The notes beneath the pieces are model-generated. The model saw nothing but the letters and a program-made list of their open reading frames with translations. It had not been told where the DNA came from and made no database searches. The translations under genes were made by a program, and so were the position numbers. This document shows, in pieces, positions 19,644 through 28,886 of a stretch of DNA of 32,530 nt. The stretch spans positions 1-32,530 of the forward strand of contig NVRM01000020.1 in assembly GCA_002400885.1 (NCBI GenBank), read 5' to 3'. Numbering within the stretch: position 1 is the stretch's first letter; each line of letters starts with the position of its first letter. The stretch is from Flavobacteriaceae bacterium. GTDB taxonomy: Bacteria; Bacteroidota; Bacteroidia; Flavobacteriales; Flavobacteriaceae.

Positions 19644-19651
19644 CAAAGATA
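19644..19651 (-). promoter_or_regulatory. -7 element of the atpDC promoter
   Basis: TATCTTTG on the minus strand, followed by CA, is a full match to TAnnTTTG. It is 61 bp before the atpD start. A clear -33 TTTG is not visible; the upstream region is a T-rich run. Confidence 0.6.
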
Positions 19652-19693
19652 ATTTTTTTGGCTTAAAAACTTTAAAAAAAACCGTTTTTTTAT

Positions 19694-19729
19694 AAAACAA
19701 GCGCCTTATTTAAATAAGGCGCTTGTTTT
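19694..19729 (-). terminator. Palindromic terminator after the SGNH lipoprotein gene
   Basis: Perfect 36-bp palindrome: AAACAAGCGCCTTATTT on one arm, its exact complement on the other, with A and T runs at the ends. It lies 41 bp beyond the minus-strand stop at 19771, and reads as GC-stem followed by TTGTTTTA on that strand. Its symmetry means it could also stop plus-strand transcripts, though no plus-strand gene is near. Confidence 0.8.
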
Positions 19730-19770
19730 CCTAAGTTTTATTAGGGTATTCTCAAGAAAAATTGTGATTT

Positions 19771-21282
19771 TTACTGGATATATACACCTTTATAATTCCC
19801 CACATTTACCTTGGGTAGATTGGATTGATAGGAAGTATTAATGGCTTCGATCATTCCATTTGCCATAATCGCATAGCCTCTAGGCGATGGATGTACACCA
19901 TCCAAAGAGAATCCTCCTCCAGTAGCAAACACGCCGGTCGTTGTAATTCCGTTCTGAGTGATTCCTGTTTCTATCAATTCTGTTAATAAACTTGCAGCAT
20001 CAAACACCGCCAAGCCATATTGACCTGCTAAATCTTTAATTGTTTCATTATATGACAATTGTGCTATGTTTACTTTTTCTTGTTCTTCAGGTGTTAAGAC
20101 CCACATATCTCCTAAAGGAACGGATACACCATTAATATACTGTGCATTACCTCCTACGAGAGTTCCAATAAAATTCTTGGAAGGCAAGACCAATAAGTCT
20201 GTTTCTGTAGCCTGTCTCATATTGGTTAATCCTGAATTATAAGCGGTTAAGTCTGTCAAATCCTCATCTAACATCAATACTGGATTTTTCCCTTTAGCAA
20301 AGGAAATCATTCTTCGATCTGCTTCCTCCTGAGACAATAGCATGTTGCTAACCATTAACTGTAACCCTCCATTATAAGGAGCAAACGCTTGATTTAACAC
20401 CCCTGCTGTTGCCGCATCCAAAGGAATTGCATTATAAGGTACTGTCGTAAAATACGGTATCGTAGTAACATTAGGAATCGTAGCAACTACTCCTTTGGCT
20501 CCTCCACTAGTTAATGTTTGCAATAATCCTCCGTATACATTTTTAAATACGACAGGATCTGTAATATCATTCCCTCCATAAGTAGCAGGGTCATAATTTC
20601 CTTTTTGATCCGTACCGTCCCCTCCAGAAGTAGCATAACTTAACACATCGTTATTCCCAATCCACAGAGAAAAAAAGCTAGGACTCTGCGCCATAACGTC
20701 TCCCATAACTGTAGCTCCAGGTGAAGTAGCCATCCTTACATAATAGGGGTTTGCATAAGTACCAACTCCTGCTATATTTCCATAGCCAGAAAACCCTAAA
20801 TGATAACTCTTAGCTCCAGGAACACCCATATTATTAAAAGGACCTGATAAAATAGTACTTACCTCCGTGGTAGGTGTACCTGATAACCTCACAGGACCAA
20901 CTCCATTTACAGGATCAAACTTTAAATAAAATCGATTTCCCATTATTTGATTCCCACCTAAAAGCAAGCCCCCTAAATTATCATTCATTAAAGGTTGTGA
21001 AAAAGCACCTCCTCCAGCCAAAGCAAATTGCTTTGCCAGAATATTTGGAAATGAACTTTCTTGACCTGATATAAATAAAGCTCCATCCGAATAACCTGCA
21101 GTTAAAGAATTCCCTACACTTACAAATGTTGAGAAATCTGCTGTTCCGCTAGTATATTCAGTACCGTCCACTGCGGGAGTTTCTTTATCTGCCGGTTCGG
21201 GTAATACTATATAATCTTCATCGTCACAACCTACAAAAGTGAAGGCGCACAATGCTATTACTGCTATTGATATATTTTTCAT
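19771..21282 (-). CDS. Outer membrane lipoprotein of the SGNH/GDSL hydrolase family
   Basis: 503 aa. Lipoprotein signal with lipobox FVGC (Cys19), followed by an acidic stretch DDED that favours surface export in Bacteroidota. SGNH blocks are present: block I GNSLTAGYSDG (nucleophile Ser59), block II near NMGVPGA (Gly153), block III WIGNND (Asn211), and block V DGVHPSPRGY (Asp461, His464). All four catalytic positions are therefore intact, so an active esterase or lipase is likely; the substrate is unknown. Much longer than the usual 200-residue SGNH core because of an insertion between blocks III and V. It begins 11 bp after the TonB-dependent receptor and is probably its partner. Confidence 0.85.
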   Translation of the reverse strand: MKNISIAVIALCAFTFVGCDDEDYIVLPEPADKETPAVDGTEYTSGTADFSTFVSVGNSLTAGYSDGALFISGQESSFPNILAKQFALAGGGAFSQPLMNDNLGGLLLGGNQIMGNRFYLKFDPVNGVGPVRLSGTPTTEVSTILSGPFNNMGVPGAKSYHLGFSGYGNIAGVGTYANPYYVRMATSPGATVMGDVMAQSPSFFSLWIGNNDVLSYATSGGDGTDQKGNYDPATYGGNDITDPVVFKNVYGGLLQTLTSGGAKGVVATIPNVTTIPYFTTVPYNAIPLDAATAGVLNQAFAPYNGGLQLMVSNMLLSQEEADRRMISFAKGKNPVLMLDEDLTDLTAYNSGLTNMRQATETDLLVLPSKNFIGTLVGGNAQYINGVSVPLGDMWVLTPEEQEKVNIAQLSYNETIKDLAGQYGLAVFDAASLLTELIETGITQNGITTTGVFATGGGFSLDGVHPSPRGYAIMANGMIEAINTSYQSNLPKVNVGNYKGVYIQ

Positions 21283-21293
21283 TTTCTAAATTT

Positions 21294-24062
21294 TTAAGGA
21301 TTAATAGTCCAAGACACATAATATTGAGATCCAACACTTCCGACTCCTGGCGCACTCAAATACTCATTTCCACCTATATTGGCTCCTCCAACTTTAAATG
21401 TTGATTTCCATTTTGGGAATGAATAATTCACCTGTGCATCCAACACTGTATTTGCAGGAACAATTCCATCTGTAAACGTAGATTCCCATAAATACTCATC
21501 GTTCCAACGCACATTCAGATTAAATCCAAAATTATCAAACAGTTTAGGGTTTCCAAAAGAGAACTTTACTTTATGCTCTGGCGTATTAAATGAAGCCTCA
21601 TAATCAGGATCTGACGCTTGGTCAAATTCAAATCTTGCTAAGGTGTAATTCAAGGCAATAGCATACCCCCCTAATATTTTCGTGTCAGCTCCTATTGTCC
21701 CTCCATAGGACGAAATAGATGCTTTTGTATTTGTGTACAATTGAACAGCCTGTACATCCTTATTTTGCAATGCTAGATAAGAGAGAGGCTCCCCTACAAC
21801 ACCATACAATGGTGCCAGTACCGTAGTATTCCCTATAAAATCATCATACTCATTATAATACGCACTCATATCCAAGGCAACTCTTCCAAATTTGGCACGA
21901 TAACCAACTTCGTAGGCCGTTACTCTTTCTGGCTTTACATACCCTACTTCCGATTTCACAGGGGCACCTTTTAGAACAGAACTCAAACTAAAAGAATTAC
22001 CATATGCTTGGGTACCTGTCAGTTGAACAGTAGCAGGGAAACCAGCTTTCTGCCCTTTACTACTTACATTTATTGGATTTGACACATAACGCGCCAAATT
22101 ATCCGGAGCTGAACCTATAAGCAATGCACGTCCGACATCCAATCCTATATATTGATCTTGTGTCGTTGGATATCTAAATCCTGTTTGAAAGGAAGCTCTT
22201 AAATTCCTTGTTTTTTCTTTCCCTAAAGCATAAGAAAACGAAATTCTAGGTGACATGTGTCCTTCAAAATTTTGCGCTTCGTCATAGCGTAAAGAGCCCG
22301 TAAATTTTAATCGGTCATTGATTATTTTTTTCTGAACCTGTAGATAAGCTCCATATTCATGGTAATTTATAGGTCCATCATAATCAGTGAAAATGGTCCC
22401 TTCCGAATTTAAAGAATATTCTCTATAAGATCCTCCAATTTGGAGATCAACAAAGTCAATTAAGTGATTGAAATTATAATTAGCATCCGAATGGTATAAC
22501 TTAGTTCGGTCTACAAATTTAGCCCCCGTTGATAAGTCTCCATCACTCCTAACCTTATCTAAGACAGCCTTAAACTCATCAGAACCAGGAATCAACCTCC
22601 CAGAATCAGCTGCAGCTCTTGCAGCGACATGTGCCTGATCCTTTGTTGCTCCTTGATACAAGACTGCTCCTAAATATGCTTTTGCATAATCACCAAACCA
22701 AGAAGGCTCTAAAGGATTGTCTGGATTTGGAGCATCACGTTTCCAACTTCTGTTTACATTAATGGCTGCAAAACGTGAATCAAAAGAATTACCTGCATCT
22801 TCATCTGTTACGTAGGCTCTCACAAAGAAGTGATCATTAGAAACCTCTATCTTATGTTGTTGCATAAAAAATCGATCCAATGAATACCTGTTTGCTCCTT
22901 GATAAATAGCATTTCCTTGTCCAAATTTTGCTACATAACTAATTTCTAAGTCATCTGCCATTGGCCTATAGTGTAAGGATATACTCGTTTTTAATGAAGA
23001 GGCTTTATAATCCATAATATCCACTTCGTTATATCCCGTTCTTGATACATTTGCTGACCCTAAAGTCCCCGAAGGTAAGCCCGATAAATCATCAAAATCC
23101 ATTACCGTAGAGACCTCGTCTCCATATACATTTAACCCATCATAACCAGGATCCATTCGTGTAGCTCCATAATTATCAAAATCTTCATAATTCGTGGCGT
23201 GCCATTCCGTACCTTTTAAATAAGAAAAAACTGCTTTTGCCGCAAATTTATCACTAAATTTATAAGCCATTCGAATACCCGCATCGTAAAACTGATTGTC
23301 TCCAGCTGCTTTTTGTGAGGTAATTCCTGTTTTAACATAAGCGCTAATCCCCGCATGATCAAATGGGCTTTTACTGGTCATAAATAAGATTCCATTAAAA
23401 GCATTCGCTCCATAAAGTGCAGACGAAGCTCCAGGTAATAACTCTACCGACTTCACATCCAACTCGGATAAGCCTAATAAGTTCCCTAATACAAAGTTTA
23501 AGGCTGGAGATGAATTATCCATCCCGTCTACCAATTGCACAAACCTAGTGTTTGAAAACCCAGCAAACCCCCTAGTATTAACAGACTTAAAAGTTAAACT
23601 AGACGTATTTACATCCACCCCTTTTAGGTTTTCTAAGCCATCGTAAAAAGAAGCAGAAGCTGTGTTTTTAATAGCTCTAGCATCCATTCTTTCAATGGTA
23701 ACAGGCGACTCTAAAATACGCTCTGGAGTTCTAGAAGCAGAAACAACCACTTCATCCAAGGCCGTCGCTAATTCTTTCAAATTAAAATGAAGTACTTGAT
23801 TATTTTTTAAGACCTCTATCACTAAAGGAGCGTACCCTATAAGGGAGGCTTTCACTTTAAAAGGAATTGCTACATTTGCATTAAATGTAAAGTTACCGTC
23901 AAAATCTGTCGTAGTTCCAAGCGACTTACCAACAATTTTAATGTTGGCTCCGGGAATAGGTTGCCCCGATTTTGCTTCTTTAACTGATCCCGAAATTGCA
24001 GTTTGTGCAATCATTGTAGAACCCAGAAAAAGAACCAAAACAATAGTAAAAATGTTTTTCAT
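21294..24062 (-). CDS. TonB-dependent outer membrane receptor with carboxypeptidase-D-like N-terminal domain
   Basis: 922 aa from the chosen start. Signal peptide 1-20 (LGSTMIAQ). Residues 21-97 are a CarboxypepD_reg-like domain (SGSVKEAKSGQPIPGANI, GTTTDFDGNFTF). A TonB-box-like ALDEVVVSASR (101-111) leads into the plug (about 112-232: TRGFAGFSNTRFVQLVDGM, VELLPGASSALYGANAFNGI). The rest is a beta-barrel. The frame extends upstream to 24185, but ATG 24062 gives a normal signal peptide and sits just after a promoter at 24095-24123, so the extra 41 residues are rejected. It imports an unknown ligand using TonB energy. The downstream lipoprotein is an SGNH hydrolase, not a SusD protein, which suggests an ester or lipid-like substrate (inference). 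Confidence 0.9.
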   Translation of the reverse strand: MKNIFTIVLVLFLGSTMIAQTAISGSVKEAKSGQPIPGANIKIVGKSLGTTTDFDGNFTFNANVAIPFKVKASLIGYAPLVIEVLKNNQVLHFNLKELATALDEVVVSASRTPERILESPVTIERMDARAIKNTASASFYDGLENLKGVDVNTSSLTFKSVNTRGFAGFSNTRFVQLVDGMDNSSPALNFVLGNLLGLSELDVKSVELLPGASSALYGANAFNGILFMTSKSPFDHAGISAYVKTGITSQKAAGDNQFYDAGIRMAYKFSDKFAAKAVFSYLKGTEWHATNYEDFDNYGATRMDPGYDGLNVYGDEVSTVMDFDDLSGLPSGTLGSANVSRTGYNEVDIMDYKASSLKTSISLHYRPMADDLEISYVAKFGQGNAIYQGANRYSLDRFFMQQHKIEVSNDHFFVRAYVTDEDAGNSFDSRFAAINVNRSWKRDAPNPDNPLEPSWFGDYAKAYLGAVLYQGATKDQAHVAARAAADSGRLIPGSDEFKAVLDKVRSDGDLSTGAKFVDRTKLYHSDANYNFNHLIDFVDLQIGGSYREYSLNSEGTIFTDYDGPINYHEYGAYLQVQKKIINDRLKFTGSLRYDEAQNFEGHMSPRISFSYALGKEKTRNLRASFQTGFRYPTTQDQYIGLDVGRALLIGSAPDNLARYVSNPINVSSKGQKAGFPATVQLTGTQAYGNSFSLSSVLKGAPVKSEVGYVKPERVTAYEVGYRAKFGRVALDMSAYYNEYDDFIGNTTVLAPLYGVVGEPLSYLALQNKDVQAVQLYTNTKASISSYGGTIGADTKILGGYAIALNYTLARFEFDQASDPDYEASFNTPEHKVKFSFGNPKLFDNFGFNLNVRWNDEYLWESTFTDGIVPANTVLDAQVNYSFPKWKSTFKVGGANIGGNEYLSAPGVGSVGSQYYVSWTINP

Positions 24063-24094
24063 AATGTTCTGTGATTTTTTAATTAACAACATCG

Positions 24095-24123
24095 CAAAAT
24101 ACAATTTTTTACGAGAAATCAAA
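24095..24123 (-). promoter_or_regulatory. Promoter of the TonB receptor-lipoprotein operon
   Basis: On the minus strand TTTG (24123-24120) is followed after 18 bp by TATTTTG (24101-24095), one base short of the TAnnTTTG consensus. The inferred transcript start is about 25 bp before ATG 24062. That placement supports the shorter start for the receptor. Confidence 0.5.
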
Positions 24124-24226
24124 GAAAACATGCTATTTTGTAGATTATTATGCGAATAACGCCGATAAAGATACATAATCATCACAGATACTCTAAGTGT
24201 TTTTTCAAACTAAATACCCTAAGAAG

Positions 24227-24922
24227 TTAATCGGTCTTAAATAACCAGGTTTTCCCAATGGATTTAGCCCCTGCACTATCCCTTACTTCTATTCTCCAAT
24301 AGTAAGTTTTACTAGACAAAACGGCTTGCGTATAATTTTTATTTGGATGTGCTGCTACAACTAATCCAGGAGTAGAACTTTCACCGAAATACACATCATA
24401 TGTTAAGGTATCGTCTACATCTACATCTGACGCCTCCCATTCCAAAGTAACGTTTTGCGTAATTAAAACCTGATTTAACATAGGTTTTACCAAAATCGGT
24501 AAAAAGGGAACATAATTAATAGCTGCGATTCCTTCCGTATAAAACTGGTAGGAAACACTAAAATTACTAGAGGCATTTGTCGCATCTATAGCTCTAACTC
24601 TCCAATAATAAATAGCTCCTTTGTCCAAAGAAAAAGTTTTTGAAACTCCTGTAAGTTCTACCGCATGTAATAAAGAAGAGAAATTACTGTCGTCAGATAC
24701 CTGAATTTCATACTTAAGCGCATCTCCTTCAAAATCTTCAGAGGCCTTCCACTTAAAAGTTATCACATTATCTATACATAACATATTACTTTCTGGATAT
24801 ATTAAACCTGGAACACTCGGAGGGGTATTAGACGGCTTATCTCCACCTTTAGACCCACCCTTAGATCCACCTCCACAAGAGATAAATATCCATAACACAC
24901 TTATTAATACAATATTTTTCAT
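24227..24922 (-). CDS. Lipoprotein with two fibronectin type III-like domains
   Basis: 231 aa. Lipobox IFISC with Cys16, then a flexible Gly/Ser/Lys linker (GGGSKGGSKGGDK). Two FN3-like beta-sandwich domains follow, about 36-132 (FKWKASEDFEGDALKYEIQV, YYWRVRAID) and 134-231 (LEWEASDVDVDDTLTYDVYF, YYWRIEVRD). No catalytic motif is visible. The gene starts 5 bp after the metalloprotease stop, so they share a transcript. The domains resemble the FN3 domain inside that protease (YFWRVKAKN). A surface-anchored binding or retention partner of the protease is possible but unproven. Confidence 0.75.
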   Translation of the reverse strand: MKNIVLISVLWIFISCGGGSKGGSKGGDKPSNTPPSVPGLIYPESNMLCIDNVITFKWKASEDFEGDALKYEIQVSDDSNFSSLLHAVELTGVSKTFSLDKGAIYYWRVRAIDATNASSNFSVSYQFYTEGIAAINYVPFLPILVKPMLNQVLITQNVTLEWEASDVDVDDTLTYDVYFGESSTPGLVVAAHPNKNYTQAVLSSKTYYWRIEVRDSAGAKSIGKTWLFKTD

Positions 24923-24927
24923 CTCAT

Positions 24928-27900
24928 TTATTTTTTTAACAGCTTTACGCTAACCGGTTTTGTCGCTGCAATATTTACTATATAGACCCCTGTAGGAAAT
25001 CCTGATAAGTCCACTACTATATTCCCCGTATTAACCTTACAAGACTGAATAGCCACTCGCTGCATCTGCGCATTGTAAATAATTACAGTAACCCTTGACA
25101 ACAAAAACTCGTTAAGGACTACGTTAGCAACATCAACCGTTGGATTTGGATAAGCTGTCATTTCCTTAAAAATTTCAAATTCCTTAGAAAATTCTCCTTC
25201 ACAAGCAATACTTGACTTCACAGTAACAATGTCACCATCTTTTACAGAGACCTGTATCTTCGACTCAAAACTTTCCGTTTCATATGCATCATTTATATAG
25301 ATACTAAATGGAGGTGTACCACTATAAACTTCCACAGTAACTACATTCGTTTTCTTCGTCAAAACTGCTTTCCCAGACAAGGATCCTCCAGATTCAATAA
25401 GCACAGAAAAACACTGCTCATAATTACCTTCCTCAGGAATTACAATACAATAATCATACTCCCCAGGAGCCAAATTTATAACCTCTAATGAATCTGTAAA
25501 ATCATAAGTACTTCCAGCTATAGTAAGGGTATAGTTATGCACTTCTCCCACACGAATAGAAAGTATACCATTACTTTTACCTGCACATGTTTCCCCTTTG
25601 GAAAACATCGTAAAATTATTTTCAGGTAAATCAAAAGGACAACCCCTAGCATTTACTCCTACACCAAAAGGTGTATTTGGACAATCGTCAAGATCATCCT
25701 GTATCCCATCACCATCTGCATCATTGAGTCCTAAACCACAAATATCCAACTTCCAATCTGTCAATGTTCCCACATCTTGATCCGAGCCGTCAATTACTTT
25801 TAAAGTCCAGTTACCAGCGGATAATAAACCATTAAATTGAGACAATGCTTTTACTGGTCTAAACGAACCTGTATAAGGAACAATCCCGTCTTTAATCCCT
25901 TTGACTTGTTGATCATCAAAAACAGTGTTTTCAAAACCACTTCCTGACGCTCCTATATTATTCACTAATTCTATCGGGATATTACTAGGACTAATAAGTA
26001 TGATAGATAAATCCCCCATATATTTATGACGAATGCTTAGCGTTACGTTTACATCTGTAATTTCAAACTGATCTTCAACTACAATCACCGAACTAATTCC
26101 TATTACATCATTATCGGGTATATTAATATCTGCACCCATATACTCCGTAGTGCCACATTTAATATCTGCAGTACGCAATGTATACACTGTCGAAAAAGCA
26201 CTTTCCCCACAATCATTCTTTGCTTTTACTCTCCAAAAATAGGTGGTATTATAGGCTAACCCAGGGGCAGTTCCGGTAGTACCGGAAACAATTGCTGTAT
26301 AAAACAAGCTCGTAAAACTAGCATTTGTACTTAATTGATATTCATAACTAGCGGCATTGGTATCCGGTTCCCATGTCAATTCGATAGGAGCTATTAATCC
26401 CAAACTCCCATCCGTAGGACTGATTAAAACGGGAGGATTTATCGTAGTAGAAAAAACAGTTAAAACTGCCTTAGCAGTCTTGGATGATGTTGCAGCTGTT
26501 CCTACTACCTGAATATCATGTCTTCCCATCAGGGATTTTGAAGCTCCCGAAATGGTCATAACCACCGCAGTGTTTGATATTTTAGCTTCAGAAGGACTAA
26601 AGGCTACAGACAAACCTGTAGGTAGGTTTTCAACACTAAACGTCGTGGTCTCGGAAAAACCAGAAAACGCCTTATAAGTAAAGTTAAAATTAACAGATTC
26701 TCCAACACAAACATGTTGTTCCCTTGTTATAAAATCCAATACAAATTCTGAAGCCTGAATACTAATATCTGCCGTATTCATAGTGTAAAATATGGAATTA
26801 GCAGCCATTACCTTCACACGACCTTTTAAAGATGTTTGTTTGGGTACTACGATTTCATAAGACCCGTTATTGGGAATATTCTGAGCCAATCTGATCGGAA
26901 AAGTAAACCCTCCGTCTAGCGACAAAAAAACAGTTACCTGCGCACAACTAATAGGAGCAGCTGTTGTATTTGCCACGTCCCATGTAATCGTTTTAAAATC
27001 TCCTTCTTGCCATGTTTCAGAGACCTGTTGTGAGGTCATTTTAAAAGGAACTGACGTATCTACAACCGTAATTGAAGTCGTATCATAGGCAGTTTGCCCT
27101 CCGTTTATATTATTATCTCTTACCAAAACACCAAAATTCATTTCTCGAGAAACTGTTGGCAATACTTCCCAAGTAGAAAAAAGTGACCCCGTCACAACTG
27201 TTTCTAATTTCGGAAAAAAGCGTTTCGCATTAGATGTAGGAGGAAACGACCTAAATAAGGGCCCATCTACCGTAGAAGATGGCGTCGGGAATTCTGTAAC
27301 CAAACCGGTATCTATTTGATCCCATACATAGGTTAAATCATCTTGATTCGCATCACTTGCCACGGCAGTCAAAACAAACGGAGTCCCTGCCGGAATGGTA
27401 TAGTGCAGCCCAGCCTCCACAACCGGAGCAATATTATTGGTAGCACTTACACTTGCACAAGACTCTATACCTGACACATTTGCATACATTTGTTCGATGC
27501 TCACTGCATGAAAATAGGCATCTACATTCATCTGAATATTTATAGGAGAACAAATCCCTGCATAAGACATAATAGTCGTCCCACTTCCAGGCTCCACAGC
27601 AGTGGCATCTGCTCTGTTGCTTGCGTCACAATTAGATCCATCTCTATTTCCATTAAAAGTATGAGAAGCTCCAAATTGATGTCCAATTTCATGAGCTACA
27701 TAATCAATGTCAAAAGAATCAGAGATTGGATTTGAATTTCCTGTTACCCCTTTGGCTTTATAAACTGTACAGGTAGATGTTTTTGAGGCCAACCCACCTT
27801 CGCCTGTACTAAAGGTATGCCCTATATCATAATTATCAAAACCGATAACCCCATCAATAACAGTTTGACTTTCATTAATCAAACTATTCACGTTATTGTT

Positions 27901-28737
27901 TGAAAAACCATCGTCCTCTTTTAAAAAGATCAAATCAACTTCTTTGGATACCAATTGCATCGTTACTGAGAGATCACGTTCAAATATGCCATTTACACGC
28001 GTCATCGTTTTATTTATAGCCGCTAAAACAGCCGCTTTTTTAACCGCATCTGTTTCATTATCAGCAATGCTTTGATTTGTCAGGTGAAATCTCGAATATT
28101 CCACCGTACATGCTAATGCCAATCTAAAGGTTCTCAACACACCATCATTCACCACATTGGCACTATTATTTATCATTTTTTTACTTGGCAACTCGAGCAA
28201 ATCATCATTTACAAAACATTGAAAATCGTTTTCACTTGTCGTATTTTTCTTGGCTACTACTTCATAATAATGCCCCTGCGTCGAAGGATTTATAAGGTCA
28301 ATTCCTTCTCCTTTTCTGAAAATTATGGCATGTATTCCTAATTTTGAATGGCTAAAACGAATCGTGTTTCCGTTTTTACTGGTACTCTTACCAATAAAAG
28401 ATCGAATCGTTGGAAATTGGGCTTGTAAGTCAGGATGCATAATCGAGGCTTCTTTTATGCGGTATGTATCCATATGACCGGATGCATCCGGGAAAGAAAT
28501 AAGGACCTCAGAAATCCCAGCTGTTTTTCTTTTAGGGATGGATTTATTTAAAATATCAGTAAACACCCTCGTGTTAAACTCATAAACGTCACTCTTTTTA
28601 GTATATTTAACTGAAGAATTCCTTTCAGACGATTCAATTTTATGCCATATATTTACATTGTTCTGTGCGGTTAACCCCGTAAAGGAAAGCACATTAAACA
28701 CACATAAACCTATGATTTTGAGGTAGGTTGATTTCAT
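24928..28737 (-). CDS. Secreted metzincin metalloprotease with P domain and T9SS type A sorting domain
   Basis: 1269 aa. Signal peptide 1-24 (SFTGLTAQ); propeptide to about residue 200. The reprolysin-like catalytic domain (about 203-428) has zinc motif HEIGHQFGASH (349-359) and a Met-turn TIMSY (388-392). Then come Ig/PKD-like regions (about 435-760), an FN3 domain (768-857, YFWRVKAKN), a proprotein-convertase P domain (860-1001: HKYMGDLSIILISPS, GNWTLKVID), a thrombospondin-3-type calcium loop (DADGDGIQDDLDDCP), a SprB-like module (1042-1112), and a C-terminal type A sorting domain (1190-1269: TAYPNPTVD, GVYIVNI, VKLLKK). Family knowledge says such tails direct export by T9SS. All catalytic residues are present. 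Natural substrates are unknown; degradation of external protein is the likely role. Confidence 0.9.
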   Translation of the reverse strand: MKSTYLKIIGLCVFNVLSFTGLTAQNNVNIWHKIESSERNSSVKYTKKSDVYEFNTRVFTDILNKSIPKRKTAGISEVLISFPDASGHMDTYRIKEASIMHPDLQAQFPTIRSFIGKSTSKNGNTIRFSHSKLGIHAIIFRKGEGIDLINPSTQGHYYEVVAKKNTTSENDFQCFVNDDLLELPSKKMINNSANVVNDGVLRTFRLALACTVEYSRFHLTNQSIADNETDAVKKAAVLAAINKTMTRVNGIFERDLSVTMQLVSKEVDLIFLKEDDGFSNNNVNSLINESQTVIDGVIGFDNYDIGHTFSTGEGGLASKTSTCTVYKAKGVTGNSNPISDSFDIDYVAHEIGHQFGASHTFNGNRDGSNCDASNRADATAVEPGSGTTIMSYAGICSPINIQMNVDAYFHAVSIEQMYANVSGIESCASVSATNNIAPVVEAGLHYTIPAGTPFVLTAVASDANQDDLTYVWDQIDTGLVTEFPTPSSTVDGPLFRSFPPTSNAKRFFPKLETVVTGSLFSTWEVLPTVSREMNFGVLVRDNNINGGQTAYDTTSITVVDTSVPFKMTSQQVSETWQEGDFKTITWDVANTTAAPISCAQVTVFLSLDGGFTFPIRLAQNIPNNGSYEIVVPKQTSLKGRVKVMAANSIFYTMNTADISIQASEFVLDFITREQHVCVGESVNFNFTYKAFSGFSETTTFSVENLPTGLSVAFSPSEAKISNTAVVMTISGASKSLMGRHDIQVVGTAATSSKTAKAVLTVFSTTINPPVLISPTDGSLGLIAPIELTWEPDTNAASYEYQLSTNASFTSLFYTAIVSGTTGTAPGLAYNTTYFWRVKAKNDCGESAFSTVYTLRTADIKCGTTEYMGADINIPDNDVIGISSVIVVEDQFEITDVNVTLSIRHKYMGDLSIILISPSNIPIELVNNIGASGSGFENTVFDDQQVKGIKDGIVPYTGSFRPVKALSQFNGLLSAGNWTLKVIDGSDQDVGTLTDWKLDICGLGLNDADGDGIQDDLDDCPNTPFGVGVNARGCPFDLPENNFTMFSKGETCAGKSNGILSIRVGEVHNYTLTIAGSTYDFTDSLEVINLAPGEYDYCIVIPEEGNYEQCFSVLIESGGSLSGKAVLTKKTNVVTVEVYSGTPPFSIYINDAYETESFESKIQVSVKDGDIVTVKSSIACEGEFSKEFEIFKEMTAYPNPTVDVANVVLNEFLLSRVTVIIYNAQMQRVAIQSCKVNTGNIVVDLSGFPTGVYIVNIAATKPVSVKLLKK

Positions 28738-28759
28738 AAACTAATCGTTTGGGTAAAAA

Positions 28760-28767
28760 CAAAAATA
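28760..28767 (-). promoter_or_regulatory. Candidate -7 element of the metalloprotease promoter
   Basis: TATTTTTG on the minus strand matches TAnnTTTG and lies 23 bp before ATG 28737, giving a short leader. No -33 element is seen at normal spacing. Bases 28738-28886 carry this and the divergent ribF promoter. Confidence 0.45.
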
Positions 28768-28834
28768 AAATATTTTTTTATTAAATCACGCTAAACACAC
28801 AAATGTTATGTAAAATAATTGTTATTTTTTTCCC

Positions 28835-28864
28835 TTGAACAGTTAAAAACAATGCTTAGTTTTG
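28835..28864 (+). promoter_or_regulatory. Promoter of ribF
   Basis: TTG at 28835-28837 and TAGTTTTG at 28857-28864 are separated by 19 bp, the expected Bacteroidota -33/-7 geometry. Transcription should start near 28870, leaving only about 16 untranslated bases before the TTG start of ribF. Confidence 0.75.
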
Positions 28865-28886
28865 CGAAAACTTTTACAAAATCACC

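Noticed and set aside
24063-24185. Upstream extension of the TonB receptor to ATG 24185
   Set aside because: The added 41 residues would bury a normal signal peptide, and the likely promoter lies inside this stretch.
28738-28886. FMN riboswitch before ribF
   Set aside because: The inferred leader is about 16 bases and no conserved RFN-like structure is visible.
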